A DNA stretch of 64,000 bases, from the NCBI RefSeq assembly GCF_027557445.1, contig NZ_CP106841.1, positions 544,001-608,000 on the forward strand, in the 5' to 3' direction. Both the position numbers and the translations under genes were made by a program. The notes beneath the pieces are model-generated. The model was not told the origin of the DNA and ran no database searches. It saw nothing but the letters and a program-made list of their open reading frames with translations. Shown one piece after another: positions 53,528 to 63,843 of the stretch (its first letter is position 1; every line of letters starts with the position of its first letter). Source of the DNA: Paenalcaligenes faecalis (lineage in GTDB: Bacteria; Pseudomonadota; Gammaproteobacteria; Burkholderiales; Burkholderiaceae_B).

Positions 53528-53835
53528 TGACTCTAAGTCTGGTGCACTACTTAGTGCTCGGTGCCATTTTGTTCACCATTGGCTTATTTGGCTTTTTCTT
53601 AAACCGTCGCAACCTAATTATTCTGTTGATGTCGGTCGAACTCATTTTGCTTTCAGCCAACATGAACTTCATAGCCTTCTCCACGTGGTTTGGAGATACG
53701 GCCGGACAGGTCTTTGTTTTCTTCGTTCTAACTGTAGCTGCCGCCGAGGCTGCTATTGGTTTGGCTATTCTGGTGCTGCTGTTCCGTAACCTGAATACGA
53801 TTAACGTAGAAAAACTTGACCAGCTCAAGGGTTGA
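53527..53835 (+). CDS. nuoK: NADH-quinone oxidoreductase subunit K
   Basis: 102 residues, three helices, with the membrane Glu residues needed for proton transfer ([14 protein letters not shown] and [11 protein letters not shown]). ATG 53527 gives the usual N-terminus [16 protein letters not shown] 53524 would add one Met and overlap nuoJ by four bases. Confidence 0.97.
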   Translation: MTLSLVHYLVLGAILFTIGLFGFFLNRRNLIILLMSVELILLSANMNFIAFSTWFGDTAGQVFVFFVLTVAAAEAAIGLAILVLLFRNLNTINVEKLDQLKG

Positions 53836-53851
53836 TGGGGTAGCACATACA

Positions 53852-55855
53852 ATGAACTCACCAAGTCTATATCTACTCATCGCATTAGCCCCCCTAGTCG
53901 GGGCGCTAATCGCAGGTCTTTTTGGCACCGGCTTCTTAGGTCGTTTCGTGTGCAAAAAAGGCGCTCATTCTATTACGATTGCCGGTGTACTGATTTCCTT
54001 CATTGGTTCGGTCATGGTGTTGATGCAAACACTAAATGGTCAAACTTTTGATGGTGCAGTGTACACATGGGCCACAATCGGTGATGCCACTTGGCAAATT
54101 GGTTTTCTTATTGATAACCTAACGGCCTTAATGATGGTGGTAGTAACCTCTGTTTCTTTAATGGTGCATATTTACACCATTGGCTACATGGCCGAAGACC
54201 CAGGTTACCAGCGTTTCTTTTCTTACATTTCCCTATTTACGTTCTCGATGTTAATGCTGGTCATGTCTAATAACATGTTGCAGCTTTTCTTCGGGTGGGA
54301 AGCCGTTGGTTTAGTTTCTTACTTGCTGATTGGATTCTGGTTCAAAAAAGAAACCGCTATTTTTGCCAACATGAAGGCCTTTTTGGTTAACCGTGTCGGT
54401 GACTTTGGTTTCGCTCTAGGTATTGGCTTGCTATACGCCTATACCGGAACCATGCACTATGGCGAGATCTTTGCTCAAGTAGAGCGATTAGCTCAAATTA
54501 CTTTCCCAGGAACCAACTGGGAGCTCTTAACAGTGGCAGCCATTGCTCTCTTTATTGGTGCAATGGGTAAATCGGCACAGGTACCGTTACACTCGTGGTT
54601 ACCAGACTCCATGGAAGGCCCTACACCTATTTCTGCGCTTATTCACGCAGCAACGATGGTGACAGCCGGTATTTTCATGGTGGCACGTTTCTCACCCGTG
54701 TTCGAACAATCCAATACGGCCCTGTCTTTCATTATTGTCATTGGTGCAATTGGTGCCTTGTTCCTCGGTATCTTAGGCATTATCCAGAACGACATTAAAC
54801 GTGTGGTTGCGTATTCCACGTTGTCTCAGCTCGGGTACATGACCGTGGCGCTGGGTGCTTCTACGTATTCGGTTGCTATTTTCCACTTGATGACACACGC
54901 TTTCTTTAAGGCACTTCTGTTCTTAGGGGCGGGGTCAGTCATTATTGGTATGCATCACAACCAAGACATTCGTACTATGGGTGGGCTACGTAAATACATG
55001 CCTATCACCTGGATTACGTTCTTGATTGGTACAGCTGCTTTGGTAGGTACACCCTTTTTCTCAGGCTTCTACTCCAAAGAGCACATCATCGAAGCGGCTG
55101 CTTTAGCCGCGGCCTCTGGTGTGTGGGGTGCTAGCTTTGCAAAATACGCCACCTTAATTGGTGTATTTGTGACTTCGCTTTACTCCTTCCGCGTGTACTT
55201 CTTGGTGTTCCACGGCAAAGAGAATTTCCGTAACCCACCTGTTGAAGCTTTAGGTGAGCATGAGCCCGTACATGGTGAACCTAAAGAGTCACCATGGGTA
55301 GTGACTTTACCATTAGTGTTACTCGCTATCCCATCTGTTATTACAGGTATCTGGTTCATTGACCCACTGCTATTTGGTGACTTTTTCAATGGCGTAATTA
55401 CCGTACTTCCAGAGCATTCTGCAATGCAGACATTGCGTGAAGGGTGGCATGGCTGGGTTGCTTATGGCTTGCACGGTTTTGTGACTGTTCCTTTCTGGCT
55501 AATGGTCGCGGGTCTCGTGGTTGCGTGGTATTTCTACTTGGTTAACCCAAGCATTCCTGCGGCGATCAAGCGTAACTGCTCTGGTATTTACCGCATCTTA
55601 GAAAACAAATACTACGTAGACTGGATTAATGAGCAAGTGATAGCTCGTGGTGCACGCTGCTTAGGTACCGGTCTTTGGAAAGGTGCTGATGCAGGTCTAA
55701 TTGACGGTTTAATTGTTAATGGCAGTGCACGCGTAGTTGGTTTAATTGCTTCGGTAGCCCGACGCTTACAAACTGGCTTTATCTATCACTACGCCTTCGC
55801 CATGATTCTCGGCATTATGGCGCTCTTAACCTTTTTCGTGCTGACGGTTCAATAA
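53852..55855 (+). CDS. nuoL: NADH-quinone oxidoreductase subunit L
   Basis: 667 residues, the distal antiporter-like proton-pumping subunit with about 16 helices and the long lateral amphipathic helix near the C-terminus. Motifs include LQLFFGWEAVGLVSYLLIGFW and SAQVPLHSWLPDSMEGPTP. ATG 53852 gives the family N-terminus; the longer frame from 53816 is unlikely. Overlaps nuoM by one base. Confidence 0.97.
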   Translation: MNSPSLYLLIALAPLVGALIAGLFGTGFLGRFVCKKGAHSITIAGVLISFIGSVMVLMQTLNGQTFDGAVYTWATIGDATWQIGFLIDNLTALMMVVVTSVSLMVHIYTIGYMAEDPGYQRFFSYISLFTFSMLMLVMSNNMLQLFFGWEAVGLVSYLLIGFWFKKETAIFANMKAFLVNRVGDFGFALGIGLLYAYTGTMHYGEIFAQVERLAQITFPGTNWELLTVAAIALFIGAMGKSAQVPLHSWLPDSMEGPTPISALIHAATMVTAGIFMVARFSPVFEQSNTALSFIIVIGAIGALFLGILGIIQNDIKRVVAYSTLSQLGYMTVALGASTYSVAIFHLMTHAFFKALLFLGAGSVIIGMHHNQDIRTMGGLRKYMPITWITFLIGTAALVGTPFFSGFYSKEHIIEAAALAAASGVWGASFAKYATLIGVFVTSLYSFRVYFLVFHGKENFRNPPVEALGEHEPVHGEPKESPWVVTLPLVLLAIPSVITGIWFIDPLLFGDFFNGVITVLPEHSAMQTLREGWHGWVAYGLHGFVTVPFWLMVAGLVVAWYFYLVNPSIPAAIKRNCSGIYRILENKYYVDWINEQVIARGARCLGTGLWKGADAGLIDGLIVNGSARVVGLIASVARRLQTGFIYHYAFAMILGIMALLTFFVLTVQ

Positions 55856-57354
55856 TGGCTAGCGATATGGCGTCTTCTACTTTTCCTTGGCTAACGCTCG
55901 CGATCTTTACTCCCATTGTGGCGGGGCTTTTAGTCCTAGCCCTTGGGCGAGATGACCGTGCCAATTTCACTCGTACTTTGGCTCTGGTCGGCTCAGTCGT
56001 AGCGTTTCTTGTCACGATTCCCCTGTACACGGGCTTTAACCCGTCTACAGCTAATTTACAGTTTGTGGAGTTTGTTCCATGGATTGAGGCTTTTTCTGTC
56101 AACTACCACCTAGGGGTTGATGGGATTTCGGTATGGTTTGTTTTGCTAACGGCTTTCATCACGATTATTGTGGTGTTAGCGGGTTGGCAGGTGATTACTG
56201 ACCGAGTCGCCCAATACTTTGGTGCTTTCCTGATTCTTTCTGGTCTGATGGTTGGTGTATTTGCCGCTGCGGATGGCATGTTGTTCTACATCTTCTTCGA
56301 AGCCACATTGATTCCTATGTACATCATTATTGGTGTCTGGGGAGGCCCTCGCCGCGTCTACGCCTCTATCAAGTTCTTCCTTTACACCTTGATGGGGTCT
56401 TTGCTGACTTTGGTGGCTTTTATTTACTTATGGCACCAAGCCGGCGGCAGTTTTGATATTCATACTTGGCATAAATTGCCACTTGATCTCAATACGCAAA
56501 TTCTGATCTTCTTAGCATTGTTAATGGCCTTTGCCGTTAAGGTACCAATGTGGCCTGTACACACATGGTTGCCGGATGCTCACGTTGAAGCCCCTACAGG
56601 TGGTTCAGTCGTATTGGCAGCAATTATGCTAAAACTGGGTGCATACGGGTTCTTGCGTTTTTCGCTACCTATCACCCCTGATGCGTCCCATAGTTTGTCT
56701 GGACTGATGATCGGCTTGTCTTTAGTTGGTGTTATTTACATTGGCTTAGTCGCTATCGTTCAGAAAGATATGAAAAAATTAGTGGCATACTCCTCCATTG
56801 CACATATGGGTTTTGTGACACTAGGTTTCTTTATTTTCAATAAAACGGGTATGGAAGGCGCAATCATGCAAATGATTTCGCACGGTTTTGTATCTGCTGC
56901 CATGTTCTTATGTATTGGCGTGCTATATGACCGTATGCATTCTCGTGAAATTGCGGATTACGGTGGTGTTGTCAATGTGATGCCTCGCTTTGTGACTTTC
57001 TTTGTACTGTTCTCAATGGCGAATAGTGGTTTGCCAGGTACAAGTGGTTTCATTGGTGAGTTCACCGTGATTATGGGTGCGGTTGAATACAACTTTTGGA
57101 TCGGTTTGCTAACAGCTACAGCGTTGATTACCGGTGCATCGTATTCACTTTGGATGCTCAAACGAGTGGCTTATGGCCCTGTGAAAAATCCTGCAGTAGC
57201 GGAAATGAGCGACCTTAGCAGCCGTGAGTTCTTTGTGTTAGGCGTGATGGCAATAGCTGTGCTTGGAATGGGTATTTATCCTGCTCCATTTACTGAAATT
57301 ATGCACGTCTCCGTCGATGCTCTGCTGCAGCACGTCTCTGTATCGAAACTGTAG
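55855..57354 (+). CDS. nuoM: NADH-quinone oxidoreductase subunit M
   Basis: 499 residues, about 14 helices, antiporter-like proton-pumping subunit. Motifs include FFEATLIPMYIIIGVWGG and VPMWPVHTWLPDAHVEAPT. It directly follows nuoL with a one-base overlap. Confidence 0.97.
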   Translation: MASDMASSTFPWLTLAIFTPIVAGLLVLALGRDDRANFTRTLALVGSVVAFLVTIPLYTGFNPSTANLQFVEFVPWIEAFSVNYHLGVDGISVWFVLLTAFITIIVVLAGWQVITDRVAQYFGAFLILSGLMVGVFAAADGMLFYIFFEATLIPMYIIIGVWGGPRRVYASIKFFLYTLMGSLLTLVAFIYLWHQAGGSFDIHTWHKLPLDLNTQILIFLALLMAFAVKVPMWPVHTWLPDAHVEAPTGGSVVLAAIMLKLGAYGFLRFSLPITPDASHSLSGLMIGLSLVGVIYIGLVAIVQKDMKKLVAYSSIAHMGFVTLGFFIFNKTGMEGAIMQMISHGFVSAAMFLCIGVLYDRMHSREIADYGGVVNVMPRFVTFFVLFSMANSGLPGTSGFIGEFTVIMGAVEYNFWIGLLTATALITGASYSLWMLKRVAYGPVKNPAVAEMSDLSSREFFVLGVMAIAVLGMGIYPAPFTEIMHVSVDALLQHVSVSKL

Positions 57355-57366
57355 GCCTGAAACATT

Positions 57367-58908
57367 ATGCAAAACTCATTTGATTTCGCTCTGGCCTTGC
57401 CCGAGATCCTGCTTTTGATCTTGGCGGCAGGTGTGCTGATATTTGACTCGTTCAATAAAACAGAAGCCAGACATAATACGTTTGTACTTAGCCAGCTAAG
57501 CTTGATCCTTGTGGCTTTAGCCATAGCATGGCAATGGAACTCTGACGTCTCCGGATCTAGTTTTTCTGGTTTGTACGTTGTTGACTCCCTCTCTCATTTC
57601 TTAAAGCTGCTGTCTTGTATTGCTGTGTCGGTCACGTTGCTGTATGGACGCCAGTATGCTGAACAGCGTGAAATGGTAGAGCGTGGTGGTGAATTATATT
57701 CACTCACACTGATGGCACTGCTAGGTCAGTTATTGATGATCTCTGCAGGTAACTTGCTTATGGTGTTCTTAGGCGTAGAGCTCATGTCTTTCGCTTTGTA
57801 TGCCTTAGTTGCTATCCGTCGTGAGAATGTGGCCGCCACAGAAGCCGCTATGAAATACTTCATTCTTGGGGCTTTGTCCTCGGGGGTGTTGTTATATGGC
57901 TTATCCATGATCTATGGTGCTACCGGCTTCTTAGATCTAGGGTTGATTGCTAAAGTGATCAGCAGTGGTCAGGCGAATCACCTAGCTTTAGTGTTTGGTG
58001 TGGTGTTTGTGGTGTCTGGCTTAGCCTTTAAGTTAACGGCAGCACCCTTTCATATGTGGACCCCAGATGTATACCAGGGCTCTCCAACGACAGTCACCTT
58101 GGTTATTGCTGCAGCACCTAAATTAGCCGCTATTGCAATCACCTTACGTTTGTTAATTGAAGGGTTGCATGGTATTGCCCTTGATTGGCAGCCTATGTTG
58201 ATGTTGATGGCCGTATTGTCTTTAGTTGTAGGGAACTTAACCGCCCTTATGCAGACTAACTTCAAACGCATGCTGGCTTACTCGACTATTTCACATATGG
58301 GCTTTATCTTTTTAGGTTTGTTGTCTGGTGTAGGGGCTGAAGCCGCCCAAGCCGATAGCCTAACTGGATTCATTCGTCAGCTAATTGGGCAGGACGTTGC
58401 TATGGCTAACTTTGCTTATGGTTCAGCCTTGTTCTATGGTGTGATTTATGTACTTACAACACTCTCAACATTTGGTTTGATTTTGGTTCTAAGCCGCAAA
58501 GGCTTTGAGTGTGAAAACATCAGCGATCTAAAAGGTCTGAACCGTCGTCATCCTATGTTGGCTTTGTTGCTACTGCTATCCATGTTCTCGTTGGCAGGTA
58601 TTCCGCCTATGGCAGGTTTCTATGCCAAACTAAGCGTTCTACAGGCCGTTGTAGGGGCAGGGCACATTAGCATTGCTATTGTTGCTGTGTTGATGTCCTT
58701 AGTGGGTGCGTTTTACTACATTCGTGTGGTGAAAGCGGCCTACTTTGACGAGGCAGAAACAGATGTATTGGATCAGCCGTTGCAGATTGGTGTGGTAGCT
58801 AAAGCTATACTCGCCGTGAACGGTGCGTTGATTATTCTGTTTGGAATTTTGCCAGGTGGCCTCATGGAAATCAGTATGCGTGTTATTCAGGAATCACTAC
58901 GCTTTTAA
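57367..58908 (+). CDS. nuoN: NADH-quinone oxidoreductase subunit N
   Basis: 513 residues, antiporter-like, about 14 helices. Motifs include [42 protein letters not shown] and [13 protein letters not shown]. Last complex I gene; a DUF2818 gene follows after 12 bp and is probably in the same transcript. Confidence 0.97.
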   Translation: MQNSFDFALALPEILLLILAAGVLIFDSFNKTEARHNTFVLSQLSLILVALAIAWQWNSDVSGSSFSGLYVVDSLSHFLKLLSCIAVSVTLLYGRQYAEQREMVERGGELYSLTLMALLGQLLMISAGNLLMVFLGVELMSFALYALVAIRRENVAATEAAMKYFILGALSSGVLLYGLSMIYGATGFLDLGLIAKVISSGQANHLALVFGVVFVVSGLAFKLTAAPFHMWTPDVYQGSPTTVTLVIAAAPKLAAIAITLRLLIEGLHGIALDWQPMLMLMAVLSLVVGNLTALMQTNFKRMLAYSTISHMGFIFLGLLSGVGAEAAQADSLTGFIRQLIGQDVAMANFAYGSALFYGVIYVLTTLSTFGLILVLSRKGFECENISDLKGLNRRHPMLALLLLLSMFSLAGIPPMAGFYAKLSVLQAVVGAGHISIAIVAVLMSLVGAFYYIRVVKAAYFDEAETDVLDQPLQIGVVAKAILAVNGALIILFGILPGGLMEISMRVIQESLRF

Positions 58909-58920
58909 TTTAGGTTTATC

Positions 58921-59463
58921 ATGAGTCAAAATGTTGCTATTTGGGTATTAATACTGCTGTCGCTAATTGGGGCGAACTGTCCACTTTTTATCGAGCGTCC
59001 GCTGCTATTTTTACCCTGGCAACAAAAAGGTGAGCCACAACGCCCTGCGTTATTACGCTACATGCTCTTTGTTGCTTATACAGGGTGTTTGCTCGCCTTA
59101 GGCTGGTTTATGCATCGGGTTTTAAGTCAGACATTATTTGTGAGCCCGCTACATTTATTGTTGATTAGTGCTGCCTGTGTGCTGGTGGTTATAGTAGCCT
59201 TAGCCATTCCTGCTTGGATGCAACGTCAATTCGTTATCGAAAAATCTTTTTTTGCACGACTACTAGAGTTAACCGCCATTTATCTGTTTGTTGGGTTATT
59301 AGGCGTGGGTTTTGAGTCTAGTCTTGGAAACGTATTTCCTCAAGGTTGGGAATTCTATGCCATTACTTATAGTTTGTTTTTGATATTGGCTTATCCCGGT
59401 TTTGTGATGCGTTACTTGTTAAAACGTCGTCGTGTGTTGGTGAATAAAGCTAACGCAGTCTAA
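58921..59463 (+). CDS. DUF2818 membrane protein, extended form
   Basis: 180 residues with about four to five hydrophobic segments. The start (LIGANCPLFIERPLLFLPW) and the end (FFARLLELTAIYLFVGLLG, then PQGWEFYAITYSLFLILAYPGF) match DUF2818, a short family found behind nuoN in betaproteobacteria. The usual protein is about 100 residues; here about 75 extra residues (roughly 37-110), containing two predicted helices, separate the two halves. Position suggests a role with complex I or its assembly, which is not established. A terminator follows. Confidence 0.75.
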   Translation: MSQNVAIWVLILLSLIGANCPLFIERPLLFLPWQQKGEPQRPALLRYMLFVAYTGCLLALGWFMHRVLSQTLFVSPLHLLLISAACVLVVIVALAIPAWMQRQFVIEKSFFARLLELTAIYLFVGLLGVGFESSLGNVFPQGWEFYAITYSLFLILAYPGFVMRYLLKRRRVLVNKANAV

Positions 59464-59483
59464 TCAGTAATTGTTTTATAATG

Positions 59484-59509
59484 ACCCCTCCATCTTGAGG
59501 GGTTTTTTT
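59484..59509 (+). terminator. Terminator of the nuo operon
   Basis: ACCCCTC/GAGGGGT stem with a CATCTT loop and seven T, right after the DUF2818 gene. Confidence 0.9.
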
Positions 59510-59520
59510 CATTAGAGTCT

Positions 59521-60372
59521 ATGTCAAATTTAATTTTACAAGCCTTGCAGTTCGACCAATCAGCGATAGAAAAAATTGCGGCAATTGCTGATGCTGAGGG
59601 CGTACAAGAGCTAGGGCCAACGGCTATTCGTTTATTAGGTGTTAATACCGAAAATCGGGCAGAGATTCAAGCTGCGTGTCAGCAGGCTAAACTTGATTTT
59701 GCTTTTATTGATCCCGTGCATCTATTACGCGAGATGAAAATTCTTGCTATGGACATGGACTCCACACTGATCAATATTGAATGTATTGATGAGATTGCTG
59801 CGGCAGTAGGTCGTAAGGCAGAGGTGTCGGCGATTACTGAGGCTGCGATGCGTGGTGAGATTACCGATTTTGCTGAAAGCTTAACGCGTCGTGTAGCACT
59901 GCTAGAGGGTGTGCCTGAAAGCGCATTGCAACAGGTTTATGAGCAACGTTTACAGCTCAATGCTGGCGCTGAGCGATTGGTTTCGGTTGCAAAGCAGCAT
60001 GGGGTTCGTACGTTATTGGTTTCTGGTGGTTTCACCTTCTTTACGCAACGCCTACAAGAGCGATTGGGTATTGATGAGGCCTATGCGAACACATTAGAGA
60101 TCAAAGACGGTAAGTTAACAGGTCGAGTCCAAGGTGACATTGTCGGCTCACAAACTAAAGCAGATCACGTGATGCGTTTAGCTAAAGAGTTACATGCCAC
60201 CAAAGAGCAAATCATCGCCGTGGGTGACGGGGCTAATGATTTGCCAATGATGGCACAGGCCGCTTACTCCGTTGCATACAGGGCCAAGCCTGTGGTGCAG
60301 GAACAGGCTCGCTTTGCGTTAAACGTGGCCCCTTTAGATGCGATTATTAACTGGTTTAGATTAAGCTTTTAA
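59521..60372 (+). CDS. serB: Phosphoserine phosphatase
   Basis: 283 residues of the HAD superfamily. The N-terminal 70 residues form a small regulatory ACT-like region, followed by the catalytic motif AMDMDSTLINIECIDEIA (nucleophile Asp78, acid/base Asp80), VSGGFTFF and the metal motif GDGANDLPMM. It performs the last step of serine synthesis. The start codon lies only about 12 bp after the nuo-operon terminator, so its promoter overlaps that hairpin region. Its last 12 bp overlap the convergent mfd gene. Confidence 0.95.
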   Translation: MSNLILQALQFDQSAIEKIAAIADAEGVQELGPTAIRLLGVNTENRAEIQAACQQAKLDFAFIDPVHLLREMKILAMDMDSTLINIECIDEIAAAVGRKAEVSAITEAAMRGEITDFAESLTRRVALLEGVPESALQQVYEQRLQLNAGAERLVSVAKQHGVRTLLVSGGFTFFTQRLQERLGIDEAYANTLEIKDGKLTGRVQGDIVGSQTKADHVMRLAKELHATKEQIIAVGDGANDLPMMAQAAYSVAYRAKPVVQEQARFALNVAPLDAIINWFRLSF

Positions 60373-63300
60373 CCCTAGCTGCTTAAATAGTTGATGTAGT
60401 TTTTGTACACGTTTATCAATAGGGGTAGCCTCGGGTAAGGCTACCCGTAATTTATCTGGCCCACTAAAGCGCATGGTTTTGTCTTGTTGAACTAACTCAA
60501 TGAGTCGAACGGGATCTACATTCGGTTTAGCATTAAATTGCAAAATTAATTGATCTTCTTGGGCATCTATTTTGTCTAAGCCCAATTGTTCTCCTTTGAT
60601 GCGCAACTGATGCACCAAGAGCAAGTGCTTCGCGGAATCGGGCAAAAGGCCATAGCGGTCGATTAGCTCCTCTTGAATTTGCTCAACCTCAGTATTGGTT
60701 TCGGCATGAGATAGTTTTTTATAAAAACCAAGGCGAGCATGCACGTCAGGGCAAAAATCATTAGGGAGCAGGGCAGGGGTGCGCAGATTGACTTCGCATT
60801 TTGTATCAAAGGGGGACATTAAATCCGGCTCTTTACCTGCTTTTAATGATTTAACGGCTTTATTTAGCATGTCTGAATACATAGAAAAGCCAATCTCGTG
60901 GATATTGCCTGACTGATGTTCTCCCAGCACCTCTCCTGCGCCTCGAATCTCTAAGTCGTTCATTGCCAAGAAGAATCCAGCGCCTAGCTCATCCATTGCC
61001 ATGATGGCTTCAAGTCGTTTTTTTGCATTGCTAGTGATAGCGTCTTCGCCTGGTGTTAATAAATACGCATAGGCTTGGTGGTGTGAACGTCCGACTCGGC
61101 CTCGTAATTGGTGCAGCTGGGCTAAGCCTAGTTTATCAGCGCGTTGAATAACGATGGTATTGGCAGTTGGTACATCAATACCTGTTTCGATAATCGTGGT
61201 ACAAAGCAATACATTAAAGCGTTTTTGATAAAAATCCTTCATGACACTTTCTAATTCCCGTTCGGGCATTTGGCCATGCGCCACACCAATACGGGCCTCA
61301 GGAACCAGCTCCTGCAAGCGAGCACGACGATTTTCAATGGTATCGACTTCATTGTGCAGAAAGTAGACTTGTCCTCCGCGCTTTAATTCTCGTAATAGCG
61401 CCTCACGAATACTGCCGTCGTCTTCTCGGCGTACAAAGGTTTTAATGGCAAGACGTTTTTCGGGTGCAGTGGCAATAATAGAGAAATCGCGGATACCCTC
61501 TAAGGACATCCCCAGTGTACGAGGGATAGGGGTCGCGGTGAGAGTTAACATATCCACCTCTGCGCGTAGGGCTTTAAAGGCTTCTTTTTGGCGTACGCCA
61601 AATCGATGTTCCTCATCAATAATGACTAGCCCTAATTCTTTAAAAACGACATCTTTTGATAGGAGCTTATGAGTGCCTATCACAATATCAACATGACCAG
61701 AGGCTAAGCCATCAATAGCGGCTTTGGTTTCTTTGCTTGTTCTAAAACGAGATAACTCTGCAACCTGAATAGGCCAATCAGCAAAACGGTCAGCAAAGCT
61801 TTGTGCGTGCTGCTCTGCCAATAAGGTTGTGGGGCATAAAATAGCGACTTGTTTGCCATTAGCGACGGCGACAAAGGCAGCACGTAAGGCGACCTCAGTT
61901 TTACCAAAGCCCACATCACCGCAAATTAAGCGGTCCATGGGCTGATTGGATTTCATATCGTCTAAAACGGCTTCTATGGCAGCCGCTTGATCCGGTGTAG
62001 GCTCAAAGCCAAAGCCAGCCGCAAATGATTCATAGTCACTCATGGGGATTTTGTATTGTTGACCCGCGCGGAGCGCACGCTGCGCATAGAGGGCAAGTAG
62101 TTCTGCCGCGGTGTCTCTAGCTTGTTTAGCGGCCTTTTGACGCGCTTTTTCCCATTGCCCTGAGCCTAGCTGGTGTAGCGGGGCAGACTCTGCATCTGTG
62201 CCGCTATAGCGAGAAATCACATGTAGCTGTGCGACAGGTACATATAAGGTGGCCTCATTGGCATATTCTAAATGTAAGAGTTCTACAGGGCCCTCACCCA
62301 GATCCATCTCAACTAAGCCTTGATAGCGCCCAATTCCATGTTCCGTATGAACGACGGGATCGCCTTCGCGTAGCTCTGACAGGTCGCGAACCATAGCTTC
62401 AACGTTAGTACGTTGTGTTTTTCGTCCTCGTTGCGCAGTCCTGACCTGATGGGGGTAGAGATCATTCTCTGTTAAAAGAGTGATAGCCGCATCTTTTAAT
62501 GCAAAACCCTGAAATAAAGACGCAGTGACCAAGGCAAACTGACTGCTGCCTTGAATAAAGTCGAGTAACTCTAAGCACTGATTATCAGGTGTTAGATTGA
62601 ATTCAGACAACATCTGGGCGAGCGTTTCGCGACGCCCCGCTGAGTCAGCACATAATAAGGTTCTGCGCTCTGGATCTCGGACTTCAGTACGTAATGCGCT
62701 CAGTGGGTCTTCGGCTCGTCTAGCAACGGCTACGTTGGGAACAGCAATGAAGTCTGGGTGCAGCCCGTCGGATTGTAAGTCTAGACGTGCAAAGCTTTTT
62801 AATGATTGAAAAAATTCCGAGCCATCTAAAAATAACTCTTCGGGAGCAAGTACAGGGCGTTCAGGGTCACTTTTTAAAAACTGATAACGTTGTTTTGCAT
62901 CCGAATGAAAGGCGTCAATGGCTTGCTGTGCTGCGCCGTGAGTAACCGTGATGATGTCTTTAGGTAGATAGTCAAAAATCGTTGCAGTCTGTTCAAAAAA
63001 CAGAGGTAAATAATATTCAATCCCTGCAAAAGCAATGCCGTTGCCTATGTCTTTATAGGGCAGGGCTTTTGATGGGTCACCTTCGAATTTTTCTCTAAAA
63101 CGGGATCGGAATAAATGGCGCGCGTCCTCATCTAAAGGGAACTCTCTGCCGGGGAGTAGGTCGATTTGTTTGACGTTATAGAGACTACGTTGTGTGTCCG
63201 CATCAAAAGCACGTATAGATTCAATTTCGTTGTCAAAGAGATCCAGACGGTAAGGCACAACTGAGCCCATAGGAAAAATATCAATCAGACCACCACGAAC

Positions 63301-63831
63301 AGAAAATTCGCCAGGTGCACTGACTTGTGTGACATGGTTGTAGTTAGCCAACACCATTTGCTCTCGTAGTTGCTGCTCGTCTAACTGGTCGCCTTGCTTA
63401 AAGCTAAAGCTATAAGCCGCTAGAAAAGAGGGAGGCGCTAAACGATAGAGGGCGGTACTAACTGGAATAGTGAGTACCTGAACTTCGTTGTTTAATAATG
63501 CGTTTAATGCTCGTAGACGAGTAGAGATAAGATCCTCATGAGGCGAGAAAGCATCATAAGCTAAGGTTTCCCAGTCTGGAAAAGGTTGTACACTAAGTTC
63601 AGGTGCAAACTGATTTATTTCGGTATGTAGACGTTGTGCATCAACGGGATCTGCGCAAAAAATGATCAGTGTTTTTTTGCTTTGACGAGCTAAATCGGCC
63701 AATAAAAAGGCGTCTCCAGATCCCGGAGGTAAAGGCTGCTGATAGCGTTGGCCTATTTTTAAAGCCTGTAAACAAGTCTGGGTGCTGCTAAGATAAAGGG
63801 TTTGTTCAGTAGGGCGTGCAGTTTTGCTCAT
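60361..63831 (-). CDS. mfd: Transcription-repair coupling factor Mfd
   Basis: 1156 residues, full length. The N-terminal UvrB-homology module recruits UvrA, a central RNA-polymerase-interacting domain follows (about 480-550, GDPVVHTEHGIGRYQGLVEMD), then a RecG-like SF2 translocase with Walker A GDVGFGKTEVALRAAF near 645 and DEEH near 745, and a C-terminal TRCF domain. It removes stalled RNA polymerase at lesions and hands the site to nucleotide excision repair. ATG 63831 lies only 12 bp from the divergent ispD, so its promoter must lie in or beyond the start of ispD. Confidence 0.97.
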   Translation of the reverse strand: MSKTARPTEQTLYLSSTQTCLQALKIGQRYQQPLPPGSGDAFLLADLARQSKKTLIIFCADPVDAQRLHTEINQFAPELSVQPFPDWETLAYDAFSPHEDLISTRLRALNALLNNEVQVLTIPVSTALYRLAPPSFLAAYSFSFKQGDQLDEQQLREQMVLANYNHVTQVSAPGEFSVRGGLIDIFPMGSVVPYRLDLFDNEIESIRAFDADTQRSLYNVKQIDLLPGREFPLDEDARHLFRSRFREKFEGDPSKALPYKDIGNGIAFAGIEYYLPLFFEQTATIFDYLPKDIITVTHGAAQQAIDAFHSDAKQRYQFLKSDPERPVLAPEELFLDGSEFFQSLKSFARLDLQSDGLHPDFIAVPNVAVARRAEDPLSALRTEVRDPERRTLLCADSAGRRETLAQMLSEFNLTPDNQCLELLDFIQGSSQFALVTASLFQGFALKDAAITLLTENDLYPHQVRTAQRGRKTQRTNVEAMVRDLSELREGDPVVHTEHGIGRYQGLVEMDLGEGPVELLHLEYANEATLYVPVAQLHVISRYSGTDAESAPLHQLGSGQWEKARQKAAKQARDTAAELLALYAQRALRAGQQYKIPMSDYESFAAGFGFEPTPDQAAAIEAVLDDMKSNQPMDRLICGDVGFGKTEVALRAAFVAVANGKQVAILCPTTLLAEQHAQSFADRFADWPIQVAELSRFRTSKETKAAIDGLASGHVDIVIGTHKLLSKDVVFKELGLVIIDEEHRFGVRQKEAFKALRAEVDMLTLTATPIPRTLGMSLEGIRDFSIIATAPEKRLAIKTFVRREDDGSIREALLRELKRGGQVYFLHNEVDTIENRRARLQELVPEARIGVAHGQMPERELESVMKDFYQKRFNVLLCTTIIETGIDVPTANTIVIQRADKLGLAQLHQLRGRVGRSHHQAYAYLLTPGEDAITSNAKKRLEAIMAMDELGAGFFLAMNDLEIRGAGEVLGEHQSGNIHEIGFSMYSDMLNKAVKSLKAGKEPDLMSPFDTKCEVNLRTPALLPNDFCPDVHARLGFYKKLSHAETNTEVEQIQEELIDRYGLLPDSAKHLLLVHQLRIKGEQLGLDKIDAQEDQLILQFNAKPNVDPVRLIELVQQDKTMRFSGPDKLRVALPEATPIDKRVQKLHQLFKQLGLKA

Positions 63832-63843
63832 GAGAAAAAAATT

